A DNA stretch of 64,000 nt. Source: Thermoleophilia bacterium UBA2241. Lineage in GTDB: Bacteria; Actinomycetota; Thermoleophilia; UBA2241. Positions 8,763-17,618 of this stretch are shown here, piece after piece (position 1 is the first letter of the stretch; each line of letters opens with the position of its first letter). The stretch spans positions 99,191 through 163,190 of the forward strand of contig DDYF01000042.1 of NCBI GenBank assembly GCA_002347645.1, written 5' to 3'. The notes beneath the pieces were generated by a model, which worked only from the letters and a program-made list of their open reading frames with translations, made no database searches and was not told the DNA's origin. The translations under genes and the position numbers were made by a program.

Positions 8763-9722
8763 CTACGAGCTGAGACGCGGTCGCGCCAGTGGCCGGTCGG
8801 GGGCCGACACGTCGATGGTGGTCGGGGCGACGTTGCCGCGCCTATAGGCGGCGAGCACGGCCTTGAGCGAGAGGACCTTGGCCGCGATACGGTCCTCCCC
8901 GCCGAGCTCGACGAGCGGCCCGCTCTCGAGGTCGAGGCTCACCTGGGCCTCGTCGTCCACACTCAGGACGCGGACCCGGGCACGCAACGACGAGGGCAGC
9001 GCAGCGAGGACGCGCAGGCCCAGCCGGACGCGCCCGTCGCGGACCGCGGCGCCCGCCTTCGGCGGCGCCGCCATCGCCATGCGGGGCAGCTTGGGCTTCA
9101 TCTTCGGCGGGCCCTTCGCGAGGGCGGCGGCCACGGCCGCCGGGTCGGCGGCCTCTGCCTCGCCGCCCTGCACGCCGCCGGCGGCCTCATCCCCGGCGGC
9201 GCCCTCATCCCCGGCGGGAGCCGTCGTTGACGGGGACGCCGCCGTCTCAGGTCGAGCGGACGCCGACGGCCGCGGCGACGGGCCGGCCCCCTCCGCGCCC
9301 GCGCCCTTCTTCGCCCCGACCTCGCAGATCACGTGCCCAGCTTCGGAGAGCAGGAACCACCGCTCGCCGGCCAGAACGTAGAGCAAGGGCCTGTGCTCCA
9401 CGAGACGCACGCGCAACGTCGTCGGGAAGTCGCGGTCCACCTCGACCGACGCCAGATAGCAGAGCGGCGCGAGGGCCGCGACCACGTCGGCGTTCGTCAC
9501 CGTGAAGAGGTTGTGTCCCTCGAAGGCCTTTCGCAAGAGCCGCAGCGCCTGCTTCTCGGGAATACGGCGCTCGCCCGCGACCTTCACGCGCTCGACGGCG
9601 AAAGCGTCGGCCTGGCGTCCCCACGCGTACAGCAGCGCGGGAGCCAGCAGGATGGCCACCGTCAGCAGCACCGACGGCAGCATGCGTACGCGGAAGCGGC
9701 GCGCTCCGCCACGTCTCGTCAT
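8763..9722 (-). CDS. ftsQ: Cell division protein FtsQ with an Ala/Pro-rich insertion
   Basis: 319 residues. FtsQ is a bitopic division protein linking early and late divisome components. After a basic cytoplasmic segment there is one membrane helix (VLLTVAILLAPALLYAWG), a POTRA domain (FAVERVKVAGERRIPEKQAL) and a FtsQ/DivIB domain (PTTLRVRLVEHRPLLYVLAG). Between about residues 150 and 240 the protein carries a low-complexity Gly/Ala/Pro/Ser/Glu insertion that usual FtsQ proteins lack; folded sequence then resumes at RVRLGLRVLAALP. The start was set at ATG 9722, giving MTRRGG, because the longer frame overlaps murC; its ribosome binding site is weak. Confidence 0.85.
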   Translation of the reverse strand: MTRRGGARRFRVRMLPSVLLTVAILLAPALLYAWGRQADAFAVERVKVAGERRIPEKQALRLLRKAFEGHNLFTVTNADVVAALAPLCYLASVEVDRDFPTTLRVRLVEHRPLLYVLAGERWFLLSEAGHVICEVGAKKGAGAEGAGPSPRPSASARPETAASPSTTAPAGDEGAAGDEAAGGVQGGEAEAADPAAVAAALAKGPPKMKPKLPRMAMAAPPKAGAAVRDGRVRLGLRVLAALPSSLRARVRVLSVDDEAQVSLDLESGPLVELGGEDRIAAKVLSLKAVLAAYRRGNVAPTTIDVSAPDRPLARPRLSS

Positions 9723-9760
9723 GGCGCTCGACCCGGGGTCGGAGAAACGATCTCGGCAGC

Positions 9761-11188
9761 CTATTCGCCGCGGGCGCAGGCATCTCCTTGCCGGCCCGCG
9801 CCGCCGTCGCTCAGCTCGGCGACGAGGTCGTCGGCGATCGTGTACACGTCGCCGCACCCCAGCGTGAGAACGAGGTCGCCCGGCTCGGCGTGCCGTGCGA
9901 GAAAGCGGACGGCGTCGCTCTTGCGCGGCATGTAGAAGACCGGCCCGCCGGGGCGCGCATGGAGGTAGGCGTCGACGACGAGCTTGCCCGTGATGCCGGG
10001 CTCGGGCTCTTCGCGCGCCCCACAGACGTCGGTGACGACCGCCTCGTCGGCGAGCGTGAGGGCCTCGCCGAGCTCGCGCTGGAAGTACCGCGTACGCGAG
10101 TAGAGATGAGGCTGGAAGACGGCGATGACACGCTTGTACTCGCCGAGCTTGGCCGACTTGATCGCCGCCGCGACCTCGGTCGGGTGGTGCGAGTAGTCGT
10201 CGTAGACGAGGACGCCGCGCGGACGTCCGATCTCGTCGAAGCGGCGCGCCGCCCCGCTGAACTCGCCGAGGCAGCGCGCCGCCTCGGCGAACGCGACCCC
10301 GCAGTGGTCGACGCAGGCCAGGCAGACGAGCGCGTCGATCACGTTGTGCTCCCCGCCGACCTTGAGCCTCACCGCGCCGAGCTCTTCGCCGTCGCGCCGC
10401 ACCGCGAACTCGGCAGATACGGCGTCGACGCGGGCGATCTCGGCCTGCCAGTCGCCGGCACCGAGTCCGACGGTGACGACCTTGGCGCGCGTCTCGGCGC
10501 GCAGGAAGGCCGTGTCGTCGCCCTCGACGAGCACCAGGCGGCCGTGCTCCGGCAGCAGGGCCACGAAGCGGCGGAAGACGTCACGGATCTCGTCCAGCGT
10601 CTTGTAGTTCGCGTGGTGGTCCATCTCGAGGTTCATGACGGCCGCCACCTCTGGCCGCAGGTACAGGAGGCTGCCGTCGCTCTCGTCGGTCTCGGCGACG
10701 AGCCACTCGCCCTGCCCCGCGCCGGCGTTCGACCCCATGTCGTTGAGCTCGCCGCCGATGACGTAGGTCGGCTCCAGGCCGCAGCAGTAGAGCACGTGCG
10801 AGACCATCGACGAGGTCGTCGTCTTCCCGTGCGTGCCGGCCACGGAGATGCCGCGCCGCATGGCCATGAGCCGGGCGAGCATCTCGGCCCGCCGCAGGAC
10901 GGGGATGCCGCGCTGCTCGGCGGCGCGTAGCTCCGGGTTGTGCCGCGGGATCGCCGACGAGACGACGACCACGGCGGCGTCGCCGAGGTTGTCCTCGTGG
11001 TGGCCGATGGTCACGGGGACGCCGGCGCCGGCCAAGGCGCGCGTGTAGCGGTACTCCTTGAGGTCGGAGCCCTGCACGCGCACGCCGAGCTGGTGAAGCA
11101 CCAGCGCGATCCCGCTCATGCCGGTGCCCCCGATCCCGATGAAGTGGACGGGCTGGGGAAAGCTGCTCTCGTCGCCGTGTGGGGTCAT
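9761..11188 (-). CDS. murC: UDP-N-acetylmuramate-L-alanine ligase
   Basis: 475 residues. MurC adds the first amino acid, L-alanine, to UDP-MurNAc using ATP in the cytoplasm. The N-terminal Rossmann motif is FIGIGGTGMSG (residues 17-26), the P-loop GTHGKTTT lies at 118-125, and the C-terminal domain has VYDDYSHHPTEVAAAI. The ATG at 11188 overlaps the murG stop as ATGA, implying translational coupling. The stop at 9763-9761 lies 38 bases before ftsQ; murB, often found between these two genes, is absent here. Confidence 0.96.
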   Translation of the reverse strand: MTPHGDESSFPQPVHFIGIGGTGMSGIALVLHQLGVRVQGSDLKEYRYTRALAGAGVPVTIGHHEDNLGDAAVVVVSSAIPRHNPELRAAEQRGIPVLRRAEMLARLMAMRRGISVAGTHGKTTTSSMVSHVLYCCGLEPTYVIGGELNDMGSNAGAGQGEWLVAETDESDGSLLYLRPEVAAVMNLEMDHHANYKTLDEIRDVFRRFVALLPEHGRLVLVEGDDTAFLRAETRAKVVTVGLGAGDWQAEIARVDAVSAEFAVRRDGEELGAVRLKVGGEHNVIDALVCLACVDHCGVAFAEAARCLGEFSGAARRFDEIGRPRGVLVYDDYSHHPTEVAAAIKSAKLGEYKRVIAVFQPHLYSRTRYFQRELGEALTLADEAVVTDVCGAREEPEPGITGKLVVDAYLHARPGGPVFYMPRKSDAVRFLARHAEPGDLVLTLGCGDVYTIADDLVAELSDGGAGRQGDACARGE

Positions 11189-12333
11189 CTCTCTCCGGTC
11201 TGACGGCGCGGCCGCCGGAGGCGGGCCGCGACCAGCGCTTCTATCTCGTCGGCGACGCGCCGTGTGGCTTCCGGTCTGCCGGCGCGCCGGCTCGCCTCCG
11301 CCATCGCGGCGAGACGCGCGGGGTCGCCGAGCAGCTCGCGCACGAGGCGCGCGAGGCGCGCCCCGTCGAGCTCGGCGTCGGCGACCATCTCCGCCGCCCC
11401 TGCCGACGCCATCCACTGCGCGTTCTTGCGCTGGTGGTCGGCGGTCGCGTACGGGTATGGGACCAGGACCGCCGGCCGCCCGAGGGCCGCCAACTCGGCG
11501 ACCGAGCCGCCGGCGCGGGCGACGACGAGGTCGGCGGCCGCTATGGCATGGGCCAGCTGCGAAGTGTACGGGACCAGCCGGTACCGCTCAAACCGGGTCG
11601 CGCGGCGCTGGAGTTCCGCACGTACCTCCCCGTGGTTGCGCGACCCGCAGACGTGCACGATCTGCAGGTCGAGGTCGGCGGCAGGTGCCTGAGCACCCGC
11701 GAATGCGTCGATGCAGGCGCGGTTCAGGGTCTGTGCACCCTGGCTGCCGCCGAAGACGAGCAGCACCGGCAGGTCGGCACGGAGGTCGAAGGCCCGCAGT
11801 CCCTCCTCGCGCGTCGCCGCGACCTGCGCCGCGGTGAGCGGCCGCCCGGTGACCACGTACTTCGGCGTCCCGAGCCCGGGGATCGGGAAGCTCAGGCAGA
11901 ACCGGTCGACGAACGGTCGGAGGAGCCGGTTCGCGACCCCGAGGTGCGCGTCGGCCTCGAGCGCCAGGGCGGGCACGCCCCGCAGGCCGGCGAGCGCGAC
12001 GACAGGCCCGCTCGCATACCCGCCCCCGCCGACGGCGGCGGCCGGGCGCGTGGCGCTGACGATCCGCCAGGCGCGCGGCGCCGCCGCCGCCAGCAGACGA
12101 AGGGTGGTAGCGTGTCGCCGCGCCGCGCTGAGGCGGCGTTCGAAGCCGCGCAGCTCCAGCGTGTGCACCGCGTAGCCCCCGGGGACGAGGTCGGCCTGCG
12201 ACGGGGTCGTCACGAAGGCGACGCGTGCGCCGCGCCCCGCGACCTCAGCCGCGACGGCCAGCGCCGGCGACAGGTGCCCGCCTGTCCCCCCCGCGGCGAG
12301 CAGGACCGTCGCTCCGTCGAGTGCTGACGACAA
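11185..12333 (-). CDS. murG: UDP-GlcNAc:lipid I N-acetylglucosaminyltransferase
   Basis: 382 residues. MurG transfers GlcNAc to lipid I on the inner face of the membrane to make lipid II. The GT-B fold signatures are present: the N-terminal loop GGTGGH at residues 15-20 and the C-terminal RAGGSVAELAALGRPAVLVP region. The start is a TTG at 12333 with a strong GGAGGAG five to six bases upstream; no better start exists. The gene overlaps the end of ftsW by 89 bases in another frame, an unusually long overlap, and joins murC through ATGA. Confidence 0.95.
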   Translation of the reverse strand: MSSALDGATVLLAAGGTGGHLSPALAVAAEVAGRGARVAFVTTPSQADLVPGGYAVHTLELRGFERRLSAARRHATTLRLLAAAAPRAWRIVSATRPAAAVGGGGYASGPVVALAGLRGVPALALEADAHLGVANRLLRPFVDRFCLSFPIPGLGTPKYVVTGRPLTAAQVAATREEGLRAFDLRADLPVLLVFGGSQGAQTLNRACIDAFAGAQAPAADLDLQIVHVCGSRNHGEVRAELQRRATRFERYRLVPYTSQLAHAIAAADLVVARAGGSVAELAALGRPAVLVPYPYATADHQRKNAQWMASAGAAEMVADAELDGARLARLVRELLGDPARLAAMAEASRRAGRPEATRRVADEIEALVAARLRRPRRQTGER

Positions 12334-13669
12334 TGTGACTCCTCCGGTTGGTGGCGATGTTCAGCAGGATGCCGATCCCGGCGAGGACCAGGACGAGGCT
12401 CGTGCCCCCGAGGCTGACCAGCGGCAGGGGCACACCCGTGAGCGGGACCACGCTGAGAGCGGCGCCGATGTTGATGAAGGCTTGCCCGACGATGAGACTC
12501 GTGATGCCCACGGCCAGAAGCTTGCCGAACGGCTCGCGGCAGGCCAGGGCGACCCTGTAGGCCGACCATGCGAGGAAGACGTAGAGGCCGATGAGCACCA
12601 GCAGGCCGACGAGGCCGAGCTCCTCGCCGATGATGGCGGTGATCATGTCGGTCGTCTGGTCGGGCAGGTACCCGAACTTCTGTACGGAGTTGCCGAGGCC
12701 GACACCGAAGACGCGTCCCGAGGCGATCGACAGGAGAGACTGCGTCGCCTGGAACCCGCTGGTCTGTGCGTAGGCCCACGGGTCGATGAACGCCACGATC
12801 CGCTCCATGCGATACGGCTCCGCGAGGATCAGCGCGCCGACCAGCAGTGGGCCCGCCAGACCGAGTGCGACGAGGTGCCGCCAGCGCGCGCCGCCGGCGA
12901 TCAGCACGGCGACGGCGCCCACGCAGAGCACGAGCGTCGTGCCGAGGTCCTTCTGGAGGAGGCCGACGACGATCGCGAACGGGAACACGCCGAGGACGAC
13001 GAGACGCACGAACCCGCCCGCCGTGCCCAGCGTGCGCGGCACACGGGCGATCGTCGCGGCGAGAAAGCAGACGACGGCCAGCTTGGCGATCTCGCTCGGC
13101 TGCAGGGACTGCCCGGCGACGTCGAGCCAGCGGCGCGCGCCGCGGATCTCCATCCCGATGCCGGGAACGAGGGCGAGCACACAGAGCGCCCCGGCCGCCG
13201 CGTAGAATGGACCGGCGAACCTCCGCCATACCGCGTAGTCGACGCGCGCCAGCACCACCATCGCGCCGACGCCGATGAAGGCGAAGATGAGCTGACGGAG
13301 CAGCAGGTACGAGGCCGAGCCGTACGTGAAGTAGGCCTGCGCCGTCGAGGCGCTGTACGCCATCACCAGGCCGTAGAGCAGCAGGAGCAGCGTCGCGAGC
13401 ACGAGCACGCGGCGTTCGACGAAGCCCGGAGCCTGGGCGGCCGATGGAGCGCCCTCGGCGACCCTCCGCGCGCCCGCGCGGCGCTCTCCCGACCGGCGCT
13501 CGGCGACCGCGGCGGCCTCGTCGTCCCGGCGCCGTGCGCCGCGACGGTCCGCGGCGCGGCGCTCAAGGCCCACGCGACGCTCTGCGCGTACGCGCCGCTC
13601 GGACGGCGCGTTGACCCAGGGCACGGGCTCAAGCTCCGTCGCCCGCGCCTTCGTCCTGCTCCCGCTCAC
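12245..13669 (-). CDS. ftsW: Lipid II polymerase FtsW (SEDS family)
   Basis: 474 residues. FtsW is the septal peptidoglycan glycosyltransferase that works with FtsI. About ten membrane helices run from residue 88 to 440, with SEDS signatures such as RRWLDVAGQSLQPSEIAKLA and GVPLPLVSLGGTSLV. The first 85 residues are an Arg-rich cytoplasmic extension with repeated ERR motifs, not part of the SEDS core. The start is GTG 13669, which overlaps the murD stop as GTGA. The C-terminal tail after the last helix is also basic and overlaps murG. Confidence 0.95.
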   Translation of the reverse strand: MSGSRTKARATELEPVPWVNAPSERRVRAERRVGLERRAADRRGARRRDDEAAAVAERRSGERRAGARRVAEGAPSAAQAPGFVERRVLVLATLLLLLYGLVMAYSASTAQAYFTYGSASYLLLRQLIFAFIGVGAMVVLARVDYAVWRRFAGPFYAAAGALCVLALVPGIGMEIRGARRWLDVAGQSLQPSEIAKLAVVCFLAATIARVPRTLGTAGGFVRLVVLGVFPFAIVVGLLQKDLGTTLVLCVGAVAVLIAGGARWRHLVALGLAGPLLVGALILAEPYRMERIVAFIDPWAYAQTSGFQATQSLLSIASGRVFGVGLGNSVQKFGYLPDQTTDMITAIIGEELGLVGLLVLIGLYVFLAWSAYRVALACREPFGKLLAVGITSLIVGQAFINIGAALSVVPLTGVPLPLVSLGGTSLVLVLAGIGILLNIATNRRSHIVVSTRRSDGPARRGGDRRAPVAGAGRRG

Positions 13670-15081
13670 GCCCCGTCGGTCCTCGCTTGCAGCTCGCTCA
13701 CCAGCCTGAGGAAATGTTCGCCCCGTTCCTCGTAGCTCCTGTACTGGTCGAAGCTCGCGCAGGCGGGGCTGAGCAGGACGACGTCACCGGGCCGGGCGCG
13801 CTCCGCGCACCAGGTGACGGCGGCGGCCAGCCCGGGCAGCGTCACGAAGGGCACCGCGCTGCCCGGGCTCGCCGCCGCCCGCGCCGCGTAGGCGCGCTCG
13901 AACTCCGGCGCGGCGCGCCCGATGAGCACGGCCTGCTTGACGAGGCCCTCGGTGGCGACCGCGAGCCCGTCGAAGGCCGACCCCTTGCTCAGGCCTCCGA
14001 GGATCAGGAAGACCTGGCCGCTGTAGGCGGTCAGGGCCTTGAGTGTGGCGTCGACGTTCGTGGCCTTGGAGTCGTTCACGTAGGTGACCCCGCCGACGAC
14101 CCCTGCGACCTGCAGGCGGTGCTCGACGGCCGGGAAGGTCCGCAGGGTGCGGGCGATCGAGGCGGGCGCAACGCCGGCGGCGGCGGTCGCCGCGGCGGCG
14201 GCCAGCGAGTTCTGCAAGTTGTGCTCTCCCTTGAGCGAGAGCTCGCCGGCGGCGCAGAGGTCGTGACGGCGGCCGCCGGCCTCCACCCACAGGCGGCCCC
14301 CGCTGACGCCGGCAACCTGCCCCTCGACGCCGTCGCCGGTGGCAAACCACGCCCGGCGGCCGCCACCCGGGATCGCCGCGACGAGCGTGCCCGGGTCGTC
14401 GGCGTTGAGCAGCGCCAGGTCCCCCCGCCGCTGGTTCTCGAACACGCGCAACTTGGCGGCCACGTACCCCGCGTACCCGCCGTGACGGTCGAGGTGGTCC
14501 TCGGTCAGATTGAGCAGCACGGCGACGTCCGGACGGAACGCCTCGATGTTCTCGAGCTGAAAGCTCGACAGCTCGGCGACGACGACGGCCTCGGCAGGCA
14601 CGGCATCGGGGAGGTTCGCGAGAGCATGACCGATGTTGCCTCCGACCGCGACGGGGAGCCCGGCGTCCGCGACGATCCGCCCGGCGAGCGCGGTCGTCGT
14701 CGTCTTGCCGTTGGTCCCGGTGATGGCGATGAGCCAGTTCGGCAGAAAGCGCGCGGCGAACTCGACCTCGCTCCAGACCGGCAACCCCCGACGGCGTGCC
14801 TCCTGCAGGACGGGGCTGGCGGGCGTCACGCCGGGGCTCGCGACGAGGAGCTCGGCGGCGGCCGGCAGGACGGCGCCGCCGGCCCCGGACACGTCCGGGC
14901 CGGCGAGCACGGTGGCCCCGGCCGCCTCGAGCTCCGCGCGGACCTCGCCGGCGACGGCGCCCTCGTCGATCGCCCACACCCGCGCCTCCGGCAGCCGGCG
15001 CCGCGCCAGCAGCGTCGCCGGCCGTCCGCTACGGCCCAAGCCGAGCACGGCGAGCCCACGGACGTCATGGATGTCGGTCAT
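13666..15081 (-). CDS. murD: UDP-N-acetylmuramoyl-L-alanine-D-glutamate ligase
   Basis: 471 residues. MurD adds D-glutamate to UDP-MurNAc-L-Ala with ATP. The N-terminal Rossmann loop is LGLGRSG (residues 13-19) and the P-loop is GTNGKTTT at 122-129; the third domain has YVNDSKATNVDATLKAL, which contains the conserved Asp-Ser-Lys. The ATG at 15081 begins 82 bases after mraY ends, and the stop is coupled to the ftsW GTG. Length and domain order are normal for the family. Confidence 0.96.
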   Translation of the reverse strand: MTDIHDVRGLAVLGLGRSGRPATLLARRRLPEARVWAIDEGAVAGEVRAELEAAGATVLAGPDVSGAGGAVLPAAAELLVASPGVTPASPVLQEARRRGLPVWSEVEFAARFLPNWLIAITGTNGKTTTTALAGRIVADAGLPVAVGGNIGHALANLPDAVPAEAVVVAELSSFQLENIEAFRPDVAVLLNLTEDHLDRHGGYAGYVAAKLRVFENQRRGDLALLNADDPGTLVAAIPGGGRRAWFATGDGVEGQVAGVSGGRLWVEAGGRRHDLCAAGELSLKGEHNLQNSLAAAAATAAAGVAPASIARTLRTFPAVEHRLQVAGVVGGVTYVNDSKATNVDATLKALTAYSGQVFLILGGLSKGSAFDGLAVATEGLVKQAVLIGRAAPEFERAYAARAAASPGSAVPFVTLPGLAAAVTWCAERARPGDVVLLSPACASFDQYRSYEERGEHFLRLVSELQARTDGA

Positions 15082-15163
15082 CGGCAGCCCTCCGTGGCCT
15101 CGCCCGCGGGCGCGCCTTCACCCCGCGTCGAGACACTCTCCTGCCTCGCACCCGCGCCGTGCA

Positions 15164-16150
15164 TCAGAAGGTCGCGTAGTAGACGACGAACCCCGCCCCG
15201 GCGAAGATCGCCGCGACGATCCAGAAGCGCACGATGATCTTCGTCTCCGACCAGGCCTTCAGCTCGAAGTGGTGGTGCAGCGGGGCCATGAGGAAGATGC
15301 GCCGGCGCGTCGTCTTGTACGACGCGACCTGAAGGGCGACGGAGGCGGCCTCCACCACGAACAGGCCGCCCATGACCAGCAGGGCGAGTTCCGTGCGCGT
15401 CAGGATCGCCATGCCGGCGATCGCGCCGCCCAGCCCGAGCGCGCCGGTGTCACCCATGAACACGTCGGCGGGGAACGAGTTGTACCAGAGGAAACCCAGG
15501 CACGCCCCGCCGACGCAGCCGGCGACGACCATGAGGTCGGTCACACCCGGGTCGTTCGCGTTGCGCCCGATGATGAACGCCACGCCGGCCAGCGCCACGA
15601 GCACGATGGCCGACGCCCCGGCAGCCAGGCCGTCGAGACCGTCGGTCAGGTTGACCGCGTTGGAGAAGCCGGCCAGCCAGAGGAAGACGACCACGTAGAA
15701 CCCCACCGTCCCCAGGTCGAAGCGCGCGTCGGTGAACGGCACGTCGATGCTCGTGTCGAGCCCCGCGAAGTGCAGGACGATGAAGCCGACGAAGAGGGCC
15801 AGGGCGAGCTGCAGCAGCAGCTTGTACCGTGCCGAGAGGCCGAGCGAGCGCCGGCGGACGATCTTCATCCAGTCGTCGACGAACCCGATGGACGCGTTGC
15901 CCAAGGTGGCGATGAGCACGGTCACCGACGCCACCGAAAAGCGGCTGTAGATGACGTAGGCGACGAGCACCGCGAACCAGATGAGCAGGCCGCCCATGGT
16001 GGGCGTCCCGGCTTTCGACTGATGCCGTTCCGGCCCCTCCTCGCGGATGTTCTGGCCGAACTCGTTGCCCCGCAGCCAGCGGATGAACGCCGGGCCGATG
16101 ACGAGCACGAGCACCATCGCGGTGACACTGGCGCCCATGGCCCTAAGCAT
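15164..16150 (-). CDS. mraY: Phospho-MurNAc-pentapeptide transferase
   Basis: 328 residues, about ten membrane helices. MraY transfers phospho-MurNAc-pentapeptide to undecaprenyl phosphate, forming lipid I. The catalytic motifs are intact: VDDWMK near residues 91-96, NLTDGLDGLA at 167-176 and the PLHHHFEL loop near 290. ATG 16150 follows a GAGGAGG and overlaps the end of murF by eight bases; an ATG at 16138 is less likely. A cytoplasmic loop with RHQSKAGTPTMGG precedes the second helix, as expected. Confidence 0.96.
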   Translation of the reverse strand: MLRAMGASVTAMVLVLVIGPAFIRWLRGNEFGQNIREEGPERHQSKAGTPTMGGLLIWFAVLVAYVIYSRFSVASVTVLIATLGNASIGFVDDWMKIVRRRSLGLSARYKLLLQLALALFVGFIVLHFAGLDTSIDVPFTDARFDLGTVGFYVVVFLWLAGFSNAVNLTDGLDGLAAGASAIVLVALAGVAFIIGRNANDPGVTDLMVVAGCVGGACLGFLWYNSFPADVFMGDTGALGLGGAIAGMAILTRTELALLVMGGLFVVEAASVALQVASYKTTRRRIFLMAPLHHHFELKAWSETKIIVRFWIVAAIFAGAGFVVYYATF

Positions 16151-17618
16151 CCTCGTCCTCCTCGTCGCGTCCGGAGAGCGCACCGTCCCCGGACGCACCG
16201 GCGTCTCCATCCACCCCGCCGGGCTCCCCATTCTCCGCCGGCGACGCGCCACCTGCCGCGCGATGCGTCGCCGCGTCGCCGATCGCCTCGGCAACGCGCT
16301 CGAGGCGCATCGCGCGCGAGCCCTTGACGAGGACGGCGCGCCCCGGACCCACGACCTCGGGGAGCCTCTCGAGGCACTCCTCGACGGTCGGGAACCAGCG
16401 CTCGCCGGGGCTGCCCGTCAGGTAGTGCCGGGCGAGGTCGCCGACGGCCACCACGCGCACGCCGAGCCGCACCGCATGCTCGCCGACCGCGCCGTGATAG
16501 GCGGGCGCGCCGGGTCCGAGCTCGGCCATGTCGCCGAGCACGGCGACGGCCTCGCGCCCGCCGGCGAGGCGGACGAGGTGGTCGAGCGCGGCCTGCGTGG
16601 CGAGCGGGTTGGCATTGTAGGCGTCGTTGAGCAGCAGGCCGCCGTCGTCGAGCTCCAGCGTCTCGCCGCGCATCGCGGAGAAGACCACCTCGCCGGCGCC
16701 GCGCCGCGCCTCGTCGAGCCGGAACCCCAGCTCGACGAAGGCGGCCAGAGCCGCCTGCGCATCGTGCAGGTAGTGGTCGCCGCTGAAGTTGAAGTCGAGC
16801 GCCGCGCGATGCGTGAAGGCGTCGGCCAAGACGTGGGTGCCGCCCTCGCGCGTCTCGGTCGCGACGAAGTGCACGTCGCTCTCGAGCGTCCCGAAGGTCA
16901 CGACCCGGCCCGCGTGACGGCGCACGTGTGGCGCAAGCAGCGATGCCGCGGCGGGCACGATCGCGGTCCCGCCCTCGAGCTCCTCGATGAGCTCGGCCTT
17001 GGCGGCGGCCACGCCCTCGAGGGTACCCACGAACTCGAGATGCACCGGGGCGACGGCCGTGATCACGGCGATGTCGGGCAGCGCCAGACGCGCGAGCTCG
17101 CGGATCTGGCCGGGGCCGCGCATGGCCAGCTCGACGATCACGACCTGCGTGCGCGGCGTGATCTCGAGCAGAGTGAGCGGCAGACCGATCTCGTTGTTGA
17201 GGTTCGCGCTGGTGGCGACCGCCTCGCACAGGGGCCGGACGAGCGCCGCAAGGATGTCCTTGGTCGTCGTCTTGCCGGTGCTCCCGGTGATGGCCACGAC
17301 CCGCGCCCTCGAGCGGCGGCGGACGGCCCGGGCCAACAGGCCGAGGGCGACGGTCCCGTCGCGCACGGCGATCGTGGGCCGACCGCGTAACTCGACGGCC
17401 GTCTCGGCCCGGACGACCGCGGCCACCGCGCCGCGGTCGAGCGCGTGGACGGCGAACTCGTCCCCGTCGAAGCGTTCGCCGCGCAAGCCGACGAAGAGGT
17501 GGCCGGGCCGCACGGCGCGCGAGTCGGTGCACACCCCGCGCACGGCGGCGCCCGGCTCGCAGTCGCTCGGCGAGCCCTCGCAGGCGGCCGCGACCTCCTC
17601 GAGCGTCATGGGGATCAC
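16143..17618 (-). CDS. murF: UDP-MurNAc-tripeptide-D-alanyl-D-alanine ligase
   Basis: 491 residues. MurF adds the D-Ala-D-Ala dipeptide, the last cytoplasmic peptide step. The N-terminal substrate domain contains GVCTDSRAVRPGHLFVGL, the P-loop GSTGKTTT is at 112-119, and the third domain has LLLNDAYNANP. GTG 17618 was chosen over ATG 17609 because a GGGAGG lies seven bases before it and because it overlaps the murE stop as GTGA. The C-terminus is acidic (GRDEEDEDA) and overlaps mraY. Confidence 0.95.
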   Translation of the reverse strand: MIPMTLEEVAAACEGSPSDCEPGAAVRGVCTDSRAVRPGHLFVGLRGERFDGDEFAVHALDRGAVAAVVRAETAVELRGRPTIAVRDGTVALGLLARAVRRRSRARVVAITGSTGKTTTKDILAALVRPLCEAVATSANLNNEIGLPLTLLEITPRTQVVIVELAMRGPGQIRELARLALPDIAVITAVAPVHLEFVGTLEGVAAAKAELIEELEGGTAIVPAAASLLAPHVRRHAGRVVTFGTLESDVHFVATETREGGTHVLADAFTHRAALDFNFSGDHYLHDAQAALAAFVELGFRLDEARRGAGEVVFSAMRGETLELDDGGLLLNDAYNANPLATQAALDHLVRLAGGREAVAVLGDMAELGPGAPAYHGAVGEHAVRLGVRVVAVGDLARHYLTGSPGERWFPTVEECLERLPEVVGPGRAVLVKGSRAMRLERVAEAIGDAATHRAAGGASPAENGEPGGVDGDAGASGDGALSGRDEEDEDA

